A stretch of 64,000 nucleotides of DNA from Caballeronia hypogeia (GCF_001544875.2 NZ_FCOA02000009.1:62001-126000); one strand, 5' to 3'; shown: positions 16,323 to 25,235, numbered from the stretch's first letter. Numbers and translations are program-made. Notes: a model not told the origin generated them from the sequence alone.

Positions 16323-16523
16323 TTATAGCGGACGTGGCCGATTTCCCGAATCGTCAGGCGTCGTACTCGCTTTGTCAGGCTCATTGGCCGGATCGCGTCG
16401 CAACCCTTCTCCGGGTCGAGGGATTACCCTGTCTGCATTTCTGTCGCCGACATTGTTCAGATTATTGCCTCCGGGCGCACGGGGTTGATCGCGCGTTTCG
16501 GGTGCTCGCGGAGATTCAGCCAT
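16323..16523 (-). CDS. Small hydrophilic protein, unknown function
   Basis: A 66-residue protein of charged and polar residues with several Pro, Asn and Arg (GNNLNNVGDRNADRV). It is probably disordered. A good GGAGG lies 9 bp before the ATG at 16523. It belongs to a group of small hydrophilic genes in 15.6-17.2 kb. I recognise no domain. Confidence 0.5.
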   Translation of the reverse strand: MAESPRAPETRDQPRAPGGNNLNNVGDRNADRVIPRPGEGLRRDPANEPDKASTTPDDSGNRPRPL

Positions 16524-16608
16524 TACATTTTCCTCCGTCTGGATTTGGTATCAACGGACGATCGAAAGCGATACGCCGAGCGAATGAATGCCGCATTGCG
16601 GAATGCAG

Positions 16609-16842
16609 TTATTCGGCCCGGGTCGCCTCGCGCAGAACCGCGTCCGCGCTGTCGAAATTGCGGTCGGTCATCTTGTTCAGCACGGCCATGACTTCGCCGT
16701 CCGCGCCATTGCTCTTCGCGAGCGCGATAAGCTTTTCCTTGCCCATCGGATAGTCGGCGCCCTTGAGCACTCGCTCGATCTCCTCGGGACGAGGTTCATC
16801 CGGATGCCGATGATTTTGCGCGTGCGCGGGATGCTGTGCCAT
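16609..16842 (-). CDS. DUF2795 domain protein
   Basis: A 77-residue protein that resembles DUF2795. It has LKGADYPMGKEKLIALAKSN (about 26-45), followed by GADGEVMAVLNKMTDRNFDS. The block fits a small helical domain. GGAGG precedes the ATG at 16842 by 6 bp. The N-terminus has His and Pro-rich polar residues. The family has no known role. It is upstream of the 66-residue protein on the same strand. Confidence 0.75.
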   Translation of the reverse strand: MAQHPAHAQNHRHPDEPRPEEIERVLKGADYPMGKEKLIALAKSNGADGEVMAVLNKMTDRNFDSADAVLREATRAE

Positions 16843-16970
16843 TTCCGCCTCCTTGTTCGACGTGACGATAACGCTTGGGAGTCAGCAACGGCCGTACCCG
16901 TCTCGCGCGGCGGGATCGTTTGATGCTGCGCTATCGATGTAGCTCACCAAAAGAGAGAGGCACGGACAAC

Positions 16971-17213
16971 ATGGCAATCGCAGCAGACCGCATCTCCGAA
17001 ACCGAAATCAAGATCGGAGACACCATCTATACCTTCGACGCCAAGGCTAGCGCCGATTCATTCCAACGATGTCTGGGGAACGGCTCCGTCGAAACGTGTG
17101 CGAAAAATCACGCGCCGGTTTCCACACGCGCCGCGCATGCAGACATAAGCGGCGCGCCGACGGGCGAACCCGGCAGCATCATTTCGCCATCGCTGGGCGG
17201 CCCCCCTTTTTGA
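16971..17213 (+). CDS. Small hypothetical protein
   Basis: An 80-residue soluble protein starting MAIAADRISETEIKIG, with two Cys (CLGN...CAKN) and a Gly/Pro-rich tail ending GGPPF. The ATG at 16971 follows a purine-rich stretch (AGAGAGAGG), slightly far for a ribosome site. It is divergent from the DUF2795 gene and ends 5 bp before the convergent GGDEF-EAL gene. No family is recognised. Confidence 0.5.
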   Translation: MAIAADRISETEIKIGDTIYTFDAKASADSFQRCLGNGSVETCAKNHAPVSTRAAHADISGAPTGEPGSIISPSLGGPPF

Positions 17214-17218
17214 CGGCC

Positions 17219-20140
17219 TCAGAGCGCGGCGCTTGCAGTCGTCGCACGTGGCGCGAGTGATGTGCGCGTGAGGGCGTCGAGCGGCAGGGGTTTGTCGAAA
17301 AAATAGCCCTGAGCTTGCGCCGCGCCCATATCGCGTAGTACCGCGAGTGTTGCGGCATCCTCGACGCCTTCGGCGACCAGCGTCAGATCGAGCGATTCGG
17401 CCATGCGCACGATCGCACGCACGATGGCGCGACTGCGAGGGCTTTCTGTCAGTTCGAGAATGAACGACTTGTCGATCTTCAGTCCCGTGAACTGATACTG
17501 GTGCACGTAACTGAGCGACGAAAAGCCCGCGCCGAAGTCGTCGAGGACAACGGACATGCCGTTATCGGCAAGACGTTGCATCGTGCGTCGCGCGAGATCC
17601 GGCTCCGCGACGAGCGCGCCTTCCGTCAGTTCGAGACACACGCGGGTTGGCGACACGCGATAGCGCCGTAACAGCGCGAGCACGTCGTCGGCGAATTCGG
17701 GGCGCGTCATGCTGTAGCTCGAACAGTTCACGTGCACGGGCGGCCAGTGCGCAAACCGTGCGTTGGAGAGAATAGCGGCGACGCGCTCCAGCATGTACAG
17801 ATCGAGTCTGCCGATGAGTCTCAATCCCTCTACCGAAGGCAGAAACTCAGCCGGACCGACAATGCGCCCATCGGGCTGACGCCAGCGAATCAGCGCTTCG
17901 AGCGCGACCACGTCGCCGCTCTTCACATCGACGATCGGCTGGAAATAGGGCAGCAGTTCATCGTCGCGCTTGATCGCGTTGCGCAACGCGCCTTCGCGTT
18001 CCACCTGGTCCGACACTTGACGTCGCAGTTCCTGATTGAACACGACATAGCTGTCACGTCCCGCGTTTTTCACGCGATACATTGCGGTGTCGGCGTCGCG
18101 CAGCAGATCAGCGGGCTCGGTGTGGAACTGGCTATCCGCACTCACGATGCCGATGCTGCACGACGAAAACACCACATGCTCTTCGATGTGAAACGGCAGG
18201 TCGAATGCGGAGAGAATGCGCTTTGCGATCGACACCGCATCGCGCACATGCGCGTTCGGCGAGAGCACGGCGAATTCGTCGCCGCCCAGACGGGCGAGCA
18301 GATCGGTCGAGCGCAGACACTCGCGCAGACGCGCGGCGGCCTGCACGAGCAGCATGTCGCCGAAATGATGACCGAGACTGTCGTTGACGACCTTGAAGCG
18401 ATCGAGGTCGATGAACATGACCGACAGTTCGTCGCCGCGCGTCTGATAATCCCGCCACGCACAGCGCAGCTTGTGCATCAGATGGCTGCGGTTGGGCAGG
18501 CCTGTCAGCGTATCGTGCGAGTTCTCGTAGAGCAGTCGCGCGTTGACGTCGTCGAGTTCACGCGTGCGCGCCTGCACCCGCGCTTCGAGTTCGAGGTTCG
18601 CGGCATGGAGCGCTTCGGCGTCGCGGCGGCGCGAGAGCGCGGTATCGATATGCCGCGACACGAAGGTCAGCAATTCCTGATCGCGCAGCGAATAGCGCAC
18701 GAGCGGCGAATAACTTTGCACGGCGAGCATGCCACGCACGACATCGCCATCGAACAGCGGAATGCCGAGCCACGAGCGGAGCTTTACTTCGCTGTGCTCG
18801 ATCTCGAACGCACCTTCTTCGATAAGACGCAACGCCTCCGCGTGATCGATGAGGCGCGCACGCCGTTCCCGGATCACGTATTCCGTGAGGCCGCGCTGGC
18901 CGCGTCGCGGAGCGGGGCGATCCTGCACGATTTCATCGACGTAATACGGGAACGACACTTCGCGCGTTTCCGTTTCGATGAGCGCGATATAGAAATTGCG
19001 CGCATAGAGCAGCTCGCCGACGATGCCGTGCAGGCTGCGAAAAAACTCCATCGTGTCGCCCGGCCGGCTCGACAATTCTGCGATCTGGTATAGCGCAGCC
19101 TGCAAATGCTCGGAACGCTCGCGCTCCGCGATGCCGTGACGCAGCGCCGCGTTGAGCTTCGACAACTCGGACGTGCGGCGTGCGACCTGCTCTTCGAGAT
19201 CGGCGCGGTGCAGGATGCGGTCGAGCGCCATCGCCACGTGCCGCGCGACGACGAGGAACAATGCGCGGTCCTCGGCGGTGTACATGCGCGACACGTCGTA
19301 GACCTGCATCGCGAGCATGCCGAATACTTCGTCGGCGGCGTTCTTGAGCGGCGCGCCCATCCAGAACTCGGGACGGTCGCCGATGCAGTAGAAGCGGCCC
19401 GCGCGCTCGGCCGCGCAGATGTCGGCGGCGGTGATGAAAAGCGGTTGCGCGCTCGTGAGCACCTGGCCCGTCATCGACAAACGCGCCGGATTCAGGATGT
19501 CGTAGTTTTCGGCCGCGACGACATCGGTATCGATCACGTCGACGTAGTACGGATACGTGATCTTGCCGGTCTTGCGGTCGTAGAGTGCGAGATAGAAGTT
19601 CTCGGCGTCGATCAGCGTGCCGAGCCGCTCGTGGACGCCGCGCAGAAAGTTCGCGCGCTCGGGCACCGAGCTCGCCAGATAAGAGATCTCATAGAGCACG
19701 CGCTGCGTGAGTTGCGCGCGTGCGAGCGTGTCGGCCTGCACACGCTCACCGAGCGTGCGCGCGAGTTCCGCCAGATGCGGATCGTGGCGATGCGCGACGG
19801 GCGCGAGCAGCCAGCCGAGCACACTCTCGCCGCGTCCGGTGGGCCAGCAATGCCAGCCATGCGCGAGGCACATCTGTGCAAGCCGTTCTTCGGCGATGCC
19901 GTGCGGCCATTCCTGTTCGTTGGGCAAGGGCGTGCCGCCGCGCCGCTCCAGGTGCAATTGCTCGCCCGCGCGATACCACGCCCATTGCTGCGGGCAACCC
20001 AGCTCGGCCGCCTCGCGCAACAAGGCCTCGATCGATGGCGCGAGACTCGCGAAGCGCTTCGCATCGGTTGTCGTTACGGTTGCAGGTTCGACCGCGGTTG
20101 CGCGAACAACCGGCGCGTCGGACGCGGGAAACACACTCAT
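17219..20140 (-). CDS. GAF-GAF-GGDEF-EAL cyclic-di-GMP enzyme
   Basis: A 973-residue soluble protein. It has an N-terminal region of about 140 residues, a GAF domain (about 140-310), a coiled-coil linker, a second GAF domain (about 345-505) and another linker. GGDEF (619-623) and EAL (748-750) domains follow. The GGDEF site is intact, and an RxxD inhibitory site (RSTD) sits five residues before it. The EAL domain keeps the main metal and base residues (ELTEG, LDDFGAGFSSL, LKIDKSF, AEGVED). It could therefore make or break cyclic di-GMP, with GAF-controlled balance. No membrane segment is seen. The ATG at 20140 was taken rather than one 81 bp upstream, because GGAG precedes it and the extra residues look non-coding. 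Confidence 0.88.
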   Translation of the reverse strand: MSVFPASDAPVVRATAVEPATVTTTDAKRFASLAPSIEALLREAAELGCPQQWAWYRAGEQLHLERRGGTPLPNEQEWPHGIAEERLAQMCLAHGWHCWPTGRGESVLGWLLAPVAHRHDPHLAELARTLGERVQADTLARAQLTQRVLYEISYLASSVPERANFLRGVHERLGTLIDAENFYLALYDRKTGKITYPYYVDVIDTDVVAAENYDILNPARLSMTGQVLTSAQPLFITAADICAAERAGRFYCIGDRPEFWMGAPLKNAADEVFGMLAMQVYDVSRMYTAEDRALFLVVARHVAMALDRILHRADLEEQVARRTSELSKLNAALRHGIAERERSEHLQAALYQIAELSSRPGDTMEFFRSLHGIVGELLYARNFYIALIETETREVSFPYYVDEIVQDRPAPRRGQRGLTEYVIRERRARLIDHAEALRLIEEGAFEIEHSEVKLRSWLGIPLFDGDVVRGMLAVQSYSPLVRYSLRDQELLTFVSRHIDTALSRRRDAEALHAANLELEARVQARTRELDDVNARLLYENSHDTLTGLPNRSHLMHKLRCAWRDYQTRGDELSVMFIDLDRFKVVNDSLGHHFGDMLLVQAAARLRECLRSTDLLARLGGDEFAVLSPNAHVRDAVSIAKRILSAFDLPFHIEEHVVFSSCSIGIVSADSQFHTEPADLLRDADTAMYRVKNAGRDSYVVFNQELRRQVSDQVEREGALRNAIKRDDELLPYFQPIVDVKSGDVVALEALIRWRQPDGRIVGPAEFLPSVEGLRLIGRLDLYMLERVAAILSNARFAHWPPVHVNCSSYSMTRPEFADDVLALLRRYRVSPTRVCLELTEGALVAEPDLARRTMQRLADNGMSVVLDDFGAGFSSLSYVHQYQFTGLKIDKSFILELTESPRSRAIVRAIVRMAESLDLTLVAEGVEDAATLAVLRDMGAAQAQGYFFDKPLPLDALTRTSLAPRATTASAAL

Positions 20141-20322
20141 CGGCGCTCCAGGCCATATTGCCGCCACTGCCGGCGGCTCTCGTTCAGCGACTGCGTGCGC
20201 GCGCAAAAGCGCGCGTCTCAAGCAAACGTTCTAAACGGGCTAACGGCAGCGAGCTTACAGGCTTGAGTCCATCGGACAAAAAAGCACGCGCGGTAGATAT
20301 CGAAGGGCTCACGCGCGGGCGT

Positions 20323-21324
20323 TCATGCCGCATGTGTCGCGCCGGAGGCGTCATGACCGGTAAATCGTTCGCGATACGCCTGCGGCGACACGCCGAGCGA
20401 GCGCAGAAAACCGCGCCGCATCGTTTCCTCGGAGCCGAAGCCGCAGCGCGCCGCGACCCGTTTCACTGGCAGGCCCGTATCGCCCAGCAGACGGCGCGCG
20501 GCCTCGAGCCTCATGCGCTCGATGGAGCGCGCCGGCGTGACGCCGGTCTGCGCGCGGTAATGACGTACGAAGCTGCGCTCGCTCATGCCGACGCGCGCCG
20601 CCAGCACGCCGATCGACAGATCCGCCGCGAGATTCTCCGCGATCCACGCATGCAGGTCGCCGAAGCGCTCACCGGAATTCTGCAGCGACAACGCCGCGCT
20701 GAACTGGGCCTGGCCACCCGGACGCTTCAGAAAGACCACGAGATGACGCGCGACATCGAGGGCGAGCGCGCGGCCCAGATCGTCCTCGACCAGCGCCAGC
20801 GAAAGGTCGATCCCCGCCGTGACGCCCGCGGAAGTCCACACGTCGCCGTCGCGGATGAAGATCGGATCGGCTTCGACGTGCACTGTCGGAAAGCGCGTCG
20901 CCAGTTCGGCGCAGCGCGTCCAGTGCGTGACGGCGCGGCGCGCATCGAGCAGGCCGGCCGCCGCGAGCAGGAACGCGCCCGTGCAAACCGACGCCGTGCG
21001 TCGCGCATGAGCGGCGTGCCCGCGCACCCAGTCGACCAGTTCGCGATTCAGAACCGCTTGATGCACGCCCCAGCCGCCGGCGACGATCAGCGTGTCGCAA
21101 GGCTCGGCCGCATCGGGCAGCATCTCGCCGACGAGCCCGAGCCCGGCTGACGCGCTCACGGCGCCGTCCCGCGAAATCACGCGCGGCCGATACGGGCGCG
21201 GCCCGCCCGCCGCCACGGCGAGTTCGTTCGCGGAGACGAACACCTGCAAAGGTCCGGCGACATCGAGCAACTGGACGTCGGGGAAGGCGAGCACGTCGAT
21301 CAGACGCGGGGCATCGGTCTGCAT
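20323..21324 (-). CDS. GlxA-family AraC-type regulator with DJ-1/PfpI domain
   Basis: A 333-residue protein. The N-terminal DJ-1/PfpI (class-I glutamine amidotransferase-like) domain (about 8-190) contains VCTGAFLLAAAGLL. The C-terminal AraC pair of helix-turn-helices (about 225-325) has ARVGMSERSFVRHYRAQTG and a signature near CGFGSEETMRRGFLRSLG. Members regulate nitrogen or amine catabolism genes. It is divergent from the isonitrile hydratase-like gene with 125 bp between the starts, so that gene is the likely target. Confidence 0.87.
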   Translation of the reverse strand: MQTDAPRLIDVLAFPDVQLLDVAGPLQVFVSANELAVAAGGPRPYRPRVISRDGAVSASAGLGLVGEMLPDAAEPCDTLIVAGGWGVHQAVLNRELVDWVRGHAAHARRTASVCTGAFLLAAAGLLDARRAVTHWTRCAELATRFPTVHVEADPIFIRDGDVWTSAGVTAGIDLSLALVEDDLGRALALDVARHLVVFLKRPGGQAQFSAALSLQNSGERFGDLHAWIAENLAADLSIGVLAARVGMSERSFVRHYRAQTGVTPARSIERMRLEAARRLLGDTGLPVKRVAARCGFGSEETMRRGFLRSLGVSPQAYRERFTGHDASGATHAA

Positions 21325-21449
21325 GGCAACCTCGGGAGCGGATTGGCGGAAAACGTGGGTTGTGTGTCAATTTCGCCATAGAGTAGCGGGGTAGCATCGG
21401 TTCGTCCATTTCAATGAACCGGCAATCCATTCAACTCAAGGAGATGACG

Positions 21450-22139
21450 ATGACGCTCAACATCGGCCTGCTGCTTTTCCCGCGCGTGCAGCAACTCGAC
21501 ATGACCGGCCCCTACGACGTATTCGCGCACATGGCCGATACCCGCGTGCAGCTCGTCGCGAAGACGCGCGACCCGGTGAAATCGAGCGCCGGCATGATCC
21601 TGACGCCAGACGCGAGCTTTGCCGATTGCCCATCGCTCGATGTGCTGTGCGTGCCCGGCGGCTCGGGTGTCGGCGATCTGATGGAGGACGACGAGACGCT
21701 CGCGTTCATCCGCGAACAGGCGGCGGGCGCGCGCTACGTGACTTCGGTGTGTACCGGCTCGCTCGTGCTCGGCGCGGCCGGCCTGCTGCGTGGCAAGCGC
21801 GCGACGACACACTGGGCCTTTCATTCGCTGCTGGCGGAACTCGGCGCGATCCCGGTGCAGGCGCGCGTAGTGCGCGACGGCAATCTGCTGACCGGCGGCG
21901 GCATCACGGCGGGCATCGATTTCGCGCTGACGCTCGCGGCGGAACTCGTGGGCGAACACGAGGCGCAGGCGATTCAACTGCAAATGGAATACGCGCCCGC
22001 ACCGCCTTTCGATGCCGGCGATCCGACGCGGGCACCGGCCGACGTCGTCAGCGCCGTGCGCGAGCGTTCCGCGCCTTCGCTGGCAGCGCGCGGCGCGATC
22101 ACGGCGCGGGTCGCGGAGCGCCTGAAACTGAATACGTAA
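21450..22139 (+). CDS. inhA: Isonitrile hydratase-like DJ-1/PfpI protein InhA
   Basis: A 229-residue DJ-1/PfpI protein. Numbering from the ATG at 21450 gives Asp17, Cys101 and Thr102 (SVCTGS). These are the positions expected for Pseudomonas isonitrile hydratase, which adds water to isonitriles to give N-formamides. AAGGAG lies 6 bp before this ATG. Earlier in-frame ATGs at 21414 and 21444 fit less well. Its divergent neighbour is a regulator with the same fold. The real substrate is not proven by sequence. Confidence 0.8.
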   Translation: MTLNIGLLLFPRVQQLDMTGPYDVFAHMADTRVQLVAKTRDPVKSSAGMILTPDASFADCPSLDVLCVPGGSGVGDLMEDDETLAFIREQAAGARYVTSVCTGSLVLGAAGLLRGKRATTHWAFHSLLAELGAIPVQARVVRDGNLLTGGGITAGIDFALTLAAELVGEHEAQAIQLQMEYAPAPPFDAGDPTRAPADVVSAVRERSAPSLAARGAITARVAERLKLNT

Positions 22140-22145
22140 TGCAAA

Positions 22146-22172
22146 ATGCGTAATGCCGGATGGATTACGCAT
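22146..22172. terminator. Inverted repeat after inhA
   Basis: ATGCGTAAT (22146-22154) pairs with ATTACGCAT (22164-22172), with a CC/GG pair possible in the loop, 6 bp after the inhA stop. A weakly T-rich stretch follows. It sits between convergent genes and may end transcription in both directions. Confidence 0.5.
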
Positions 22173-22201
22173 ATTTAATGCAATAAACCAGACGCGACGT
22201 G

Positions 22202-22624
22202 CTAGAAGCGCTTCTGCAGGAAGAAGCGCGGCTGGCCTGCGTGGAAGTCGGCGAGTTCGCCGAACGGCTCGTATCCGCAGCGCGCGTAAAGCGCGCGCGC
22301 CGCCGGATTGACCGTGTCTAGCCACGCGGCGCGGCAGCCGCGTTTCTTCGCTTCCTGCTCCGCTGCGTGCAGCGCGCGCGTGCCGAAGCCCAGGCCGCGC
22401 GCATCCTCGCGTATCCAGAGCCATTTGACGAAAAGCCAGTCCCAAGCCGTGTAGCCCGCAAGGCCGCCGATGAAATCGTCGCCCCGATAGACCGACACGG
22501 CGAGGTCGCGTTGATGGCTCGGGCCGAGTTGCGCGCGATTGAATGCGGCGAGGCCGCCCGCGACATCGCGCTCGAAAGTCGGGTCGACCCAGTCAGTGAC
22601 GGAAAGCGAGACGTTCGCTTCCAT
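22202..22624 (-). CDS. GNAT-family N-acetyltransferase
   Basis: A 140-residue GNAT protein. The acetyl-CoA loop is REDARGLGFGTRAL, close to the usual R/Q-x-x-G-x-G/A. The C-terminal half has the family strand-helix WLDTVNPAARALYARCGYEP. The substrate is unknown. It ends close to the inhA inverted repeat and lies 20 bp after the next upstream gene on the same strand, so the two may be cotranscribed. Confidence 0.8.
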   Translation of the reverse strand: MEANVSLSVTDWVDPTFERDVAGGLAAFNRAQLGPSHQRDLAVSVYRGDDFIGGLAGYTAWDWLFVKWLWIREDARGLGFGTRALHAAEQEAKKRGCRAAWLDTVNPAARALYARCGYEPFGELADFHAGQPRFFLQKRF

Positions 22625-22644
22625 GCCGTTTCGCTCAGCTCAGC

Positions 22645-23382
22645 TCAGGTCTGCGTCGCGGGCGCGACGGATGCGCCCTTGACGCCGTGGCGCGCGAGCG
22701 CATCCGCGACGAACCCCGAACGCTTCGCGTCTTCCACGAAGGCGCGCAGATAATGCGCGGCTTCGTCGCCACGGCTTTTCGGCAAGCCCATCGCTTGCTG
22801 GATGACCATGAAACGCCCGTCGAGCAGACGCAGGCCGGAAGTGCGCGCGGCATCGGCTTCGAGTTGCTGCTTCACGCCCGCGGCGACTTCCACGTCGTCG
22901 CGCAGAAAGGTTTCGACGACCGCCTGCGAAGACTCCGCGCGCAGAATCTGCGCATGTTTGATTTCACGCGTGAGGAACAGGTCGTACGCGCTGCCCTTGC
23001 CGACCACGATGCGATTGCCTTCGCGATCGACCTCTTCGTTACGCGTGAGCGGCGACGCGTCGCGCACCAGATAGCAGCCTTCGATCAGCACGTACGGCGC
23101 GGTGAACGCGATGCCCGCGCCACGCAGCGGATCGATCGCGAAGAAGCCGATGTCGGCGGCTTCGCTGGTCACCGTCTCGACCGACTTCGCCGCCGTGTCG
23201 AATGCGCTGAACGCGACCGGCACCCCGAGCCGCGACGCGAGCTCGCGCGCGAGATCGACGGACACGCCGCCTGGCTCGCCGCTCTGCGTTCGATGGGCGA
23301 GGATCGGATTGCCGAGATTGATCGACGCGCGCAGCGTGCCGGTCGGAGCGAAGGCGTTGAGCAAGGAAGCGGATATCGTCAT
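22645..23382 (-). CDS. Family-3 solute-binding-like protein without a signal peptide
   Basis: A 245-residue protein with the two-lobe amino-acid-binding fold (GEPGGVSVDLARELASRLGV, EAADIGFFAIDPLRGAGIAF, FVEDAKRSGFVADALARHG). The ATG at 23382 begins the conserved part (MTISASLLNAF). The frame can extend to 23478, but that stretch also has no convincing export signal. This is a binding-protein fold with no visible way out of the cytoplasm, and no ABC permease genes are nearby. It may be a cytoplasmic sensor or enzyme-like relative. It sits before the GNAT gene on the same strand. Confidence 0.7.
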   Translation of the reverse strand: MTISASLLNAFAPTGTLRASINLGNPILAHRTQSGEPGGVSVDLARELASRLGVPVAFSAFDTAAKSVETVTSEAADIGFFAIDPLRGAGIAFTAPYVLIEGCYLVRDASPLTRNEEVDREGNRIVVGKGSAYDLFLTREIKHAQILRAESSQAVVETFLRDDVEVAAGVKQQLEADAARTSGLRLLDGRFMVIQQAMGLPKSRGDEAAHYLRAFVEDAKRSGFVADALARHGVKGASVAPATQT

Positions 23383-23447
23383 GGCGTCGGTCCGTGGTTG
23401 GTTGATGCAGAATACGCGAACCATAAAGCGCTTGCCAAAGGAGTGCC

Positions 23448-23957
23448 ATGCAAAGCGAACGCATCGATAGCCGTGCATTGATTCAGCGCCTGAAGCTCGA
23501 GCCGCATCCCGAAGGCGGCTTCTTTCGCGAGACGTATCGCGCGAATGGAAACGTCACGCGTGAAGGCGAGGGCGCGTTGCGCTCTGCCTCGACCGCCATC
23601 TACTTTCTGCTTTGCGATGGCGCGCATTCGGCGTGGCATCGCATTCGCTCGGATGAAGTCTGGCATTTCTACGCGGGCGATCCGCTCGACGTGCATGTGC
23701 TCGATGCGAAGGGCATGCTCGTCACGCATCGGCTCGGCAATGCGCTCGACCACGAGGACGCGGTGTTTCAGGCCGTCGTGAAAGCGGGCGACTGGTTCGC
23801 AGCCGTCTGCCGCGATGCGAACGGCGCGGCGCTCGTCGGCTGCACGGTCGCGCCGGGCTTCGAATTCAGCGAGTTCGAACTGGCCGCGCCGGGCGTGCTC
23901 GAAGCGCGCTATCCGCAGCATCGTGAACTGATCGCGCGGTTCGGACACAAGACGTGA
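23448..23957 (+). CDS. Cupin domain protein (DUF985 type)
   Basis: A 169-residue cupin of the DUF985/YML079w type. It starts with LIQRLKLEPHPEGGFFRETY, then has the family strand STAIYFLLCDGAHSAWHRI and DEVWHFYAGDPLDVHVL. The histidines WHRI and WHFY sit where cupins may bind metal or a sugar-like ligand. AAAGGAG lies 5 bp upstream. The biochemical role of the family is not settled. It is divergent from the solute-binding gene. Confidence 0.85.
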   Translation: MQSERIDSRALIQRLKLEPHPEGGFFRETYRANGNVTREGEGALRSASTAIYFLLCDGAHSAWHRIRSDEVWHFYAGDPLDVHVLDAKGMLVTHRLGNALDHEDAVFQAVVKAGDWFAAVCRDANGAALVGCTVAPGFEFSEFELAAPGVLEARYPQHRELIARFGHKT

Positions 23958-24019
23958 CGATGCCCTCCCGGGAGCGGTTATCATCGCGCGCAACATCCAC
24001 TATCAACGCAAGGTCAGGC

Positions 24020-24802
24020 ATGAGCGGAGTGCGCCGCGGAATTCAATCGATCGAAGTGGGCGGAGCGCTCTTGCGCGCGCTCGTGGATCACGGTGGCCCC
24101 ATGTTGCTGGGCGATCTCGCGAAGAAGGCGGGGATGCCTTCGGCGAAGGCGCATCCGTACCTTGTGTCGTACGGCAATCTCGGCCTGATTCAGCAGGACC
24201 CCGCGACGGGCCGCTACGAACTCGGCCCGTTCGCGTTGCAGATGGGCCTGATCAGTCTGCAGCGCGTCGATCCGGTGCGCCTGGCGATTGCGGAGGTGGC
24301 TGGCATCACGCCGCCCATCGGGCATACGGTCGCGCTCGCGAGCGCGGGCAGCTATGGTCCGACGATCGTCCACATCCAGCAGGCGAGCGTGCCGATTCAC
24401 GTGACCATGCGTACGGGCACGGCCATGTCGCTGCTGCAGACCGCGACGGGCCGCGCGTTCGCGGCGTATCTCCCGCCGATGACCGTCGATGCGCTCGTCG
24501 CGGTAGAGCGCGCGGGCGCGTTGCAGACCGGCGCCGAGCGGCGCGACTACACGCGCGCGCAGATCGACGCGATGCTCGCCGAAGTGCGCGAGCACCGCAT
24601 CGCGCGCGCGGTGGATGAACCCGTCGCGGGCATCAGCGCGATGAGCGCGCCGGTCTTCGATCACTCGCGCAATATCGTGCTCGCGATCACGGCGATCGGG
24701 CCGAGCGGTTCGTTCGATGGCGCGTGGGACGGCGATATCTCAAAGGCGCTGCGCGCGTGCGCCGAACGTGTTTCGAAGCTGCTCGGCTTCGTCGCCGTCT
24801 GA
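24020..24802 (+). CDS. IclR-family transcriptional regulator
   Basis: A 260-residue IclR-type regulator. The winged helix covers about 8-75 (GGALLRALVDHGGPMLLGDL and the wing GRYELGPFALQMG). The effector-binding domain runs from about 90 to 258 with MRTGTAMSLLQTATGRAF. IclR proteins usually control nearby catabolic genes through an aromatic or small-acid ligand. The flavoprotein monooxygenase gene 500 bp downstream is the likely target. The ATG at 24020 follows AAGG. The earlier in-frame ATG at 23954 would overlap the cupin stop and add a low-complexity stretch. Confidence 0.82.
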   Translation: MSGVRRGIQSIEVGGALLRALVDHGGPMLLGDLAKKAGMPSAKAHPYLVSYGNLGLIQQDPATGRYELGPFALQMGLISLQRVDPVRLAIAEVAGITPPIGHTVALASAGSYGPTIVHIQQASVPIHVTMRTGTAMSLLQTATGRAFAAYLPPMTVDALVAVERAGALQTGAERRDYTRAQIDAMLAEVREHRIARAVDEPVAGISAMSAPVFDHSRNIVLAITAIGPSGSFDGAWDGDISKALRACAERVSKLLGFVAV

Positions 24803-24826
24803 TTCGGCTTTGATCGGGCGCGGCGC

Positions 24827-25042
24827 TCATACCGGCCGCCAGTGCCCTGGCACCCACTGCCAGTGGTTGCCTTCCCATCGATAGTGCCCCTTCACCCAGC
24901 GATACCCCGGCGCGGGCGGCGGTGGCATGACCTCCGCCACCGGCGCGGGCTGCGGCGGATGCGCGGGTTCCACGACACAACCCGACAGCAGCGCGCCCGC
25001 CGTCATCGCGCTGACCAGCATCAGTGAAGCCTTCGCTTTCAT
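24827..25042 (-). CDS. Small lipoprotein with W/Y-rich C-terminus
   Basis: A 71-residue lipoprotein. The signal MKAKASLMLVSAMTAGA ends in the lipobox LLSGC. A Pro/Ala-rich spacer follows, then an aromatic tail with YRWVKGHYRWEGNHWQW and VPGHW, the YXWQ-repeat style seen in small envelope proteins. AGAGGA precedes the ATG at 25042. It should sit in the envelope facing the periplasm. It is convergent with the IclR gene. Confidence 0.75.
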   Translation of the reverse strand: MKAKASLMLVSAMTAGALLSGCVVEPAHPPQPAPVAEVMPPPPAPGYRWVKGHYRWEGNHWQWVPGHWRPV

Positions 25043-25227
25043 ACGTTTTCGTCCTCTAATGTTCTCAGGGGGCGGCATCACGCCGTCGTTTGCTTGAACG
25101 TTGAGGCAATCCGGAATCCGTCGCGCCAGCTTGTAAGCGGATGTAAGTGCCCCGTCGCGACCGGCGAGGCACGCATGCGCATTCGCCTCGCATTCGGGTA
25201 AACGCAAATTCAACAATATAAAACGAC

Positions 25228-25235
25228 TTGTACAA
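25228..25235. promoter_or_regulatory. Short palindrome TTGTACAA upstream of the monooxygenase
   Basis: A perfect 8-bp palindrome lies 70 bp before the monooxygenase start in an otherwise A/T-rich stretch (25206-25252), within the 262-bp gap after the lipoprotein gene. It could be the core of the IclR operator or part of a promoter. It is short enough to be chance. Confidence 0.25.
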
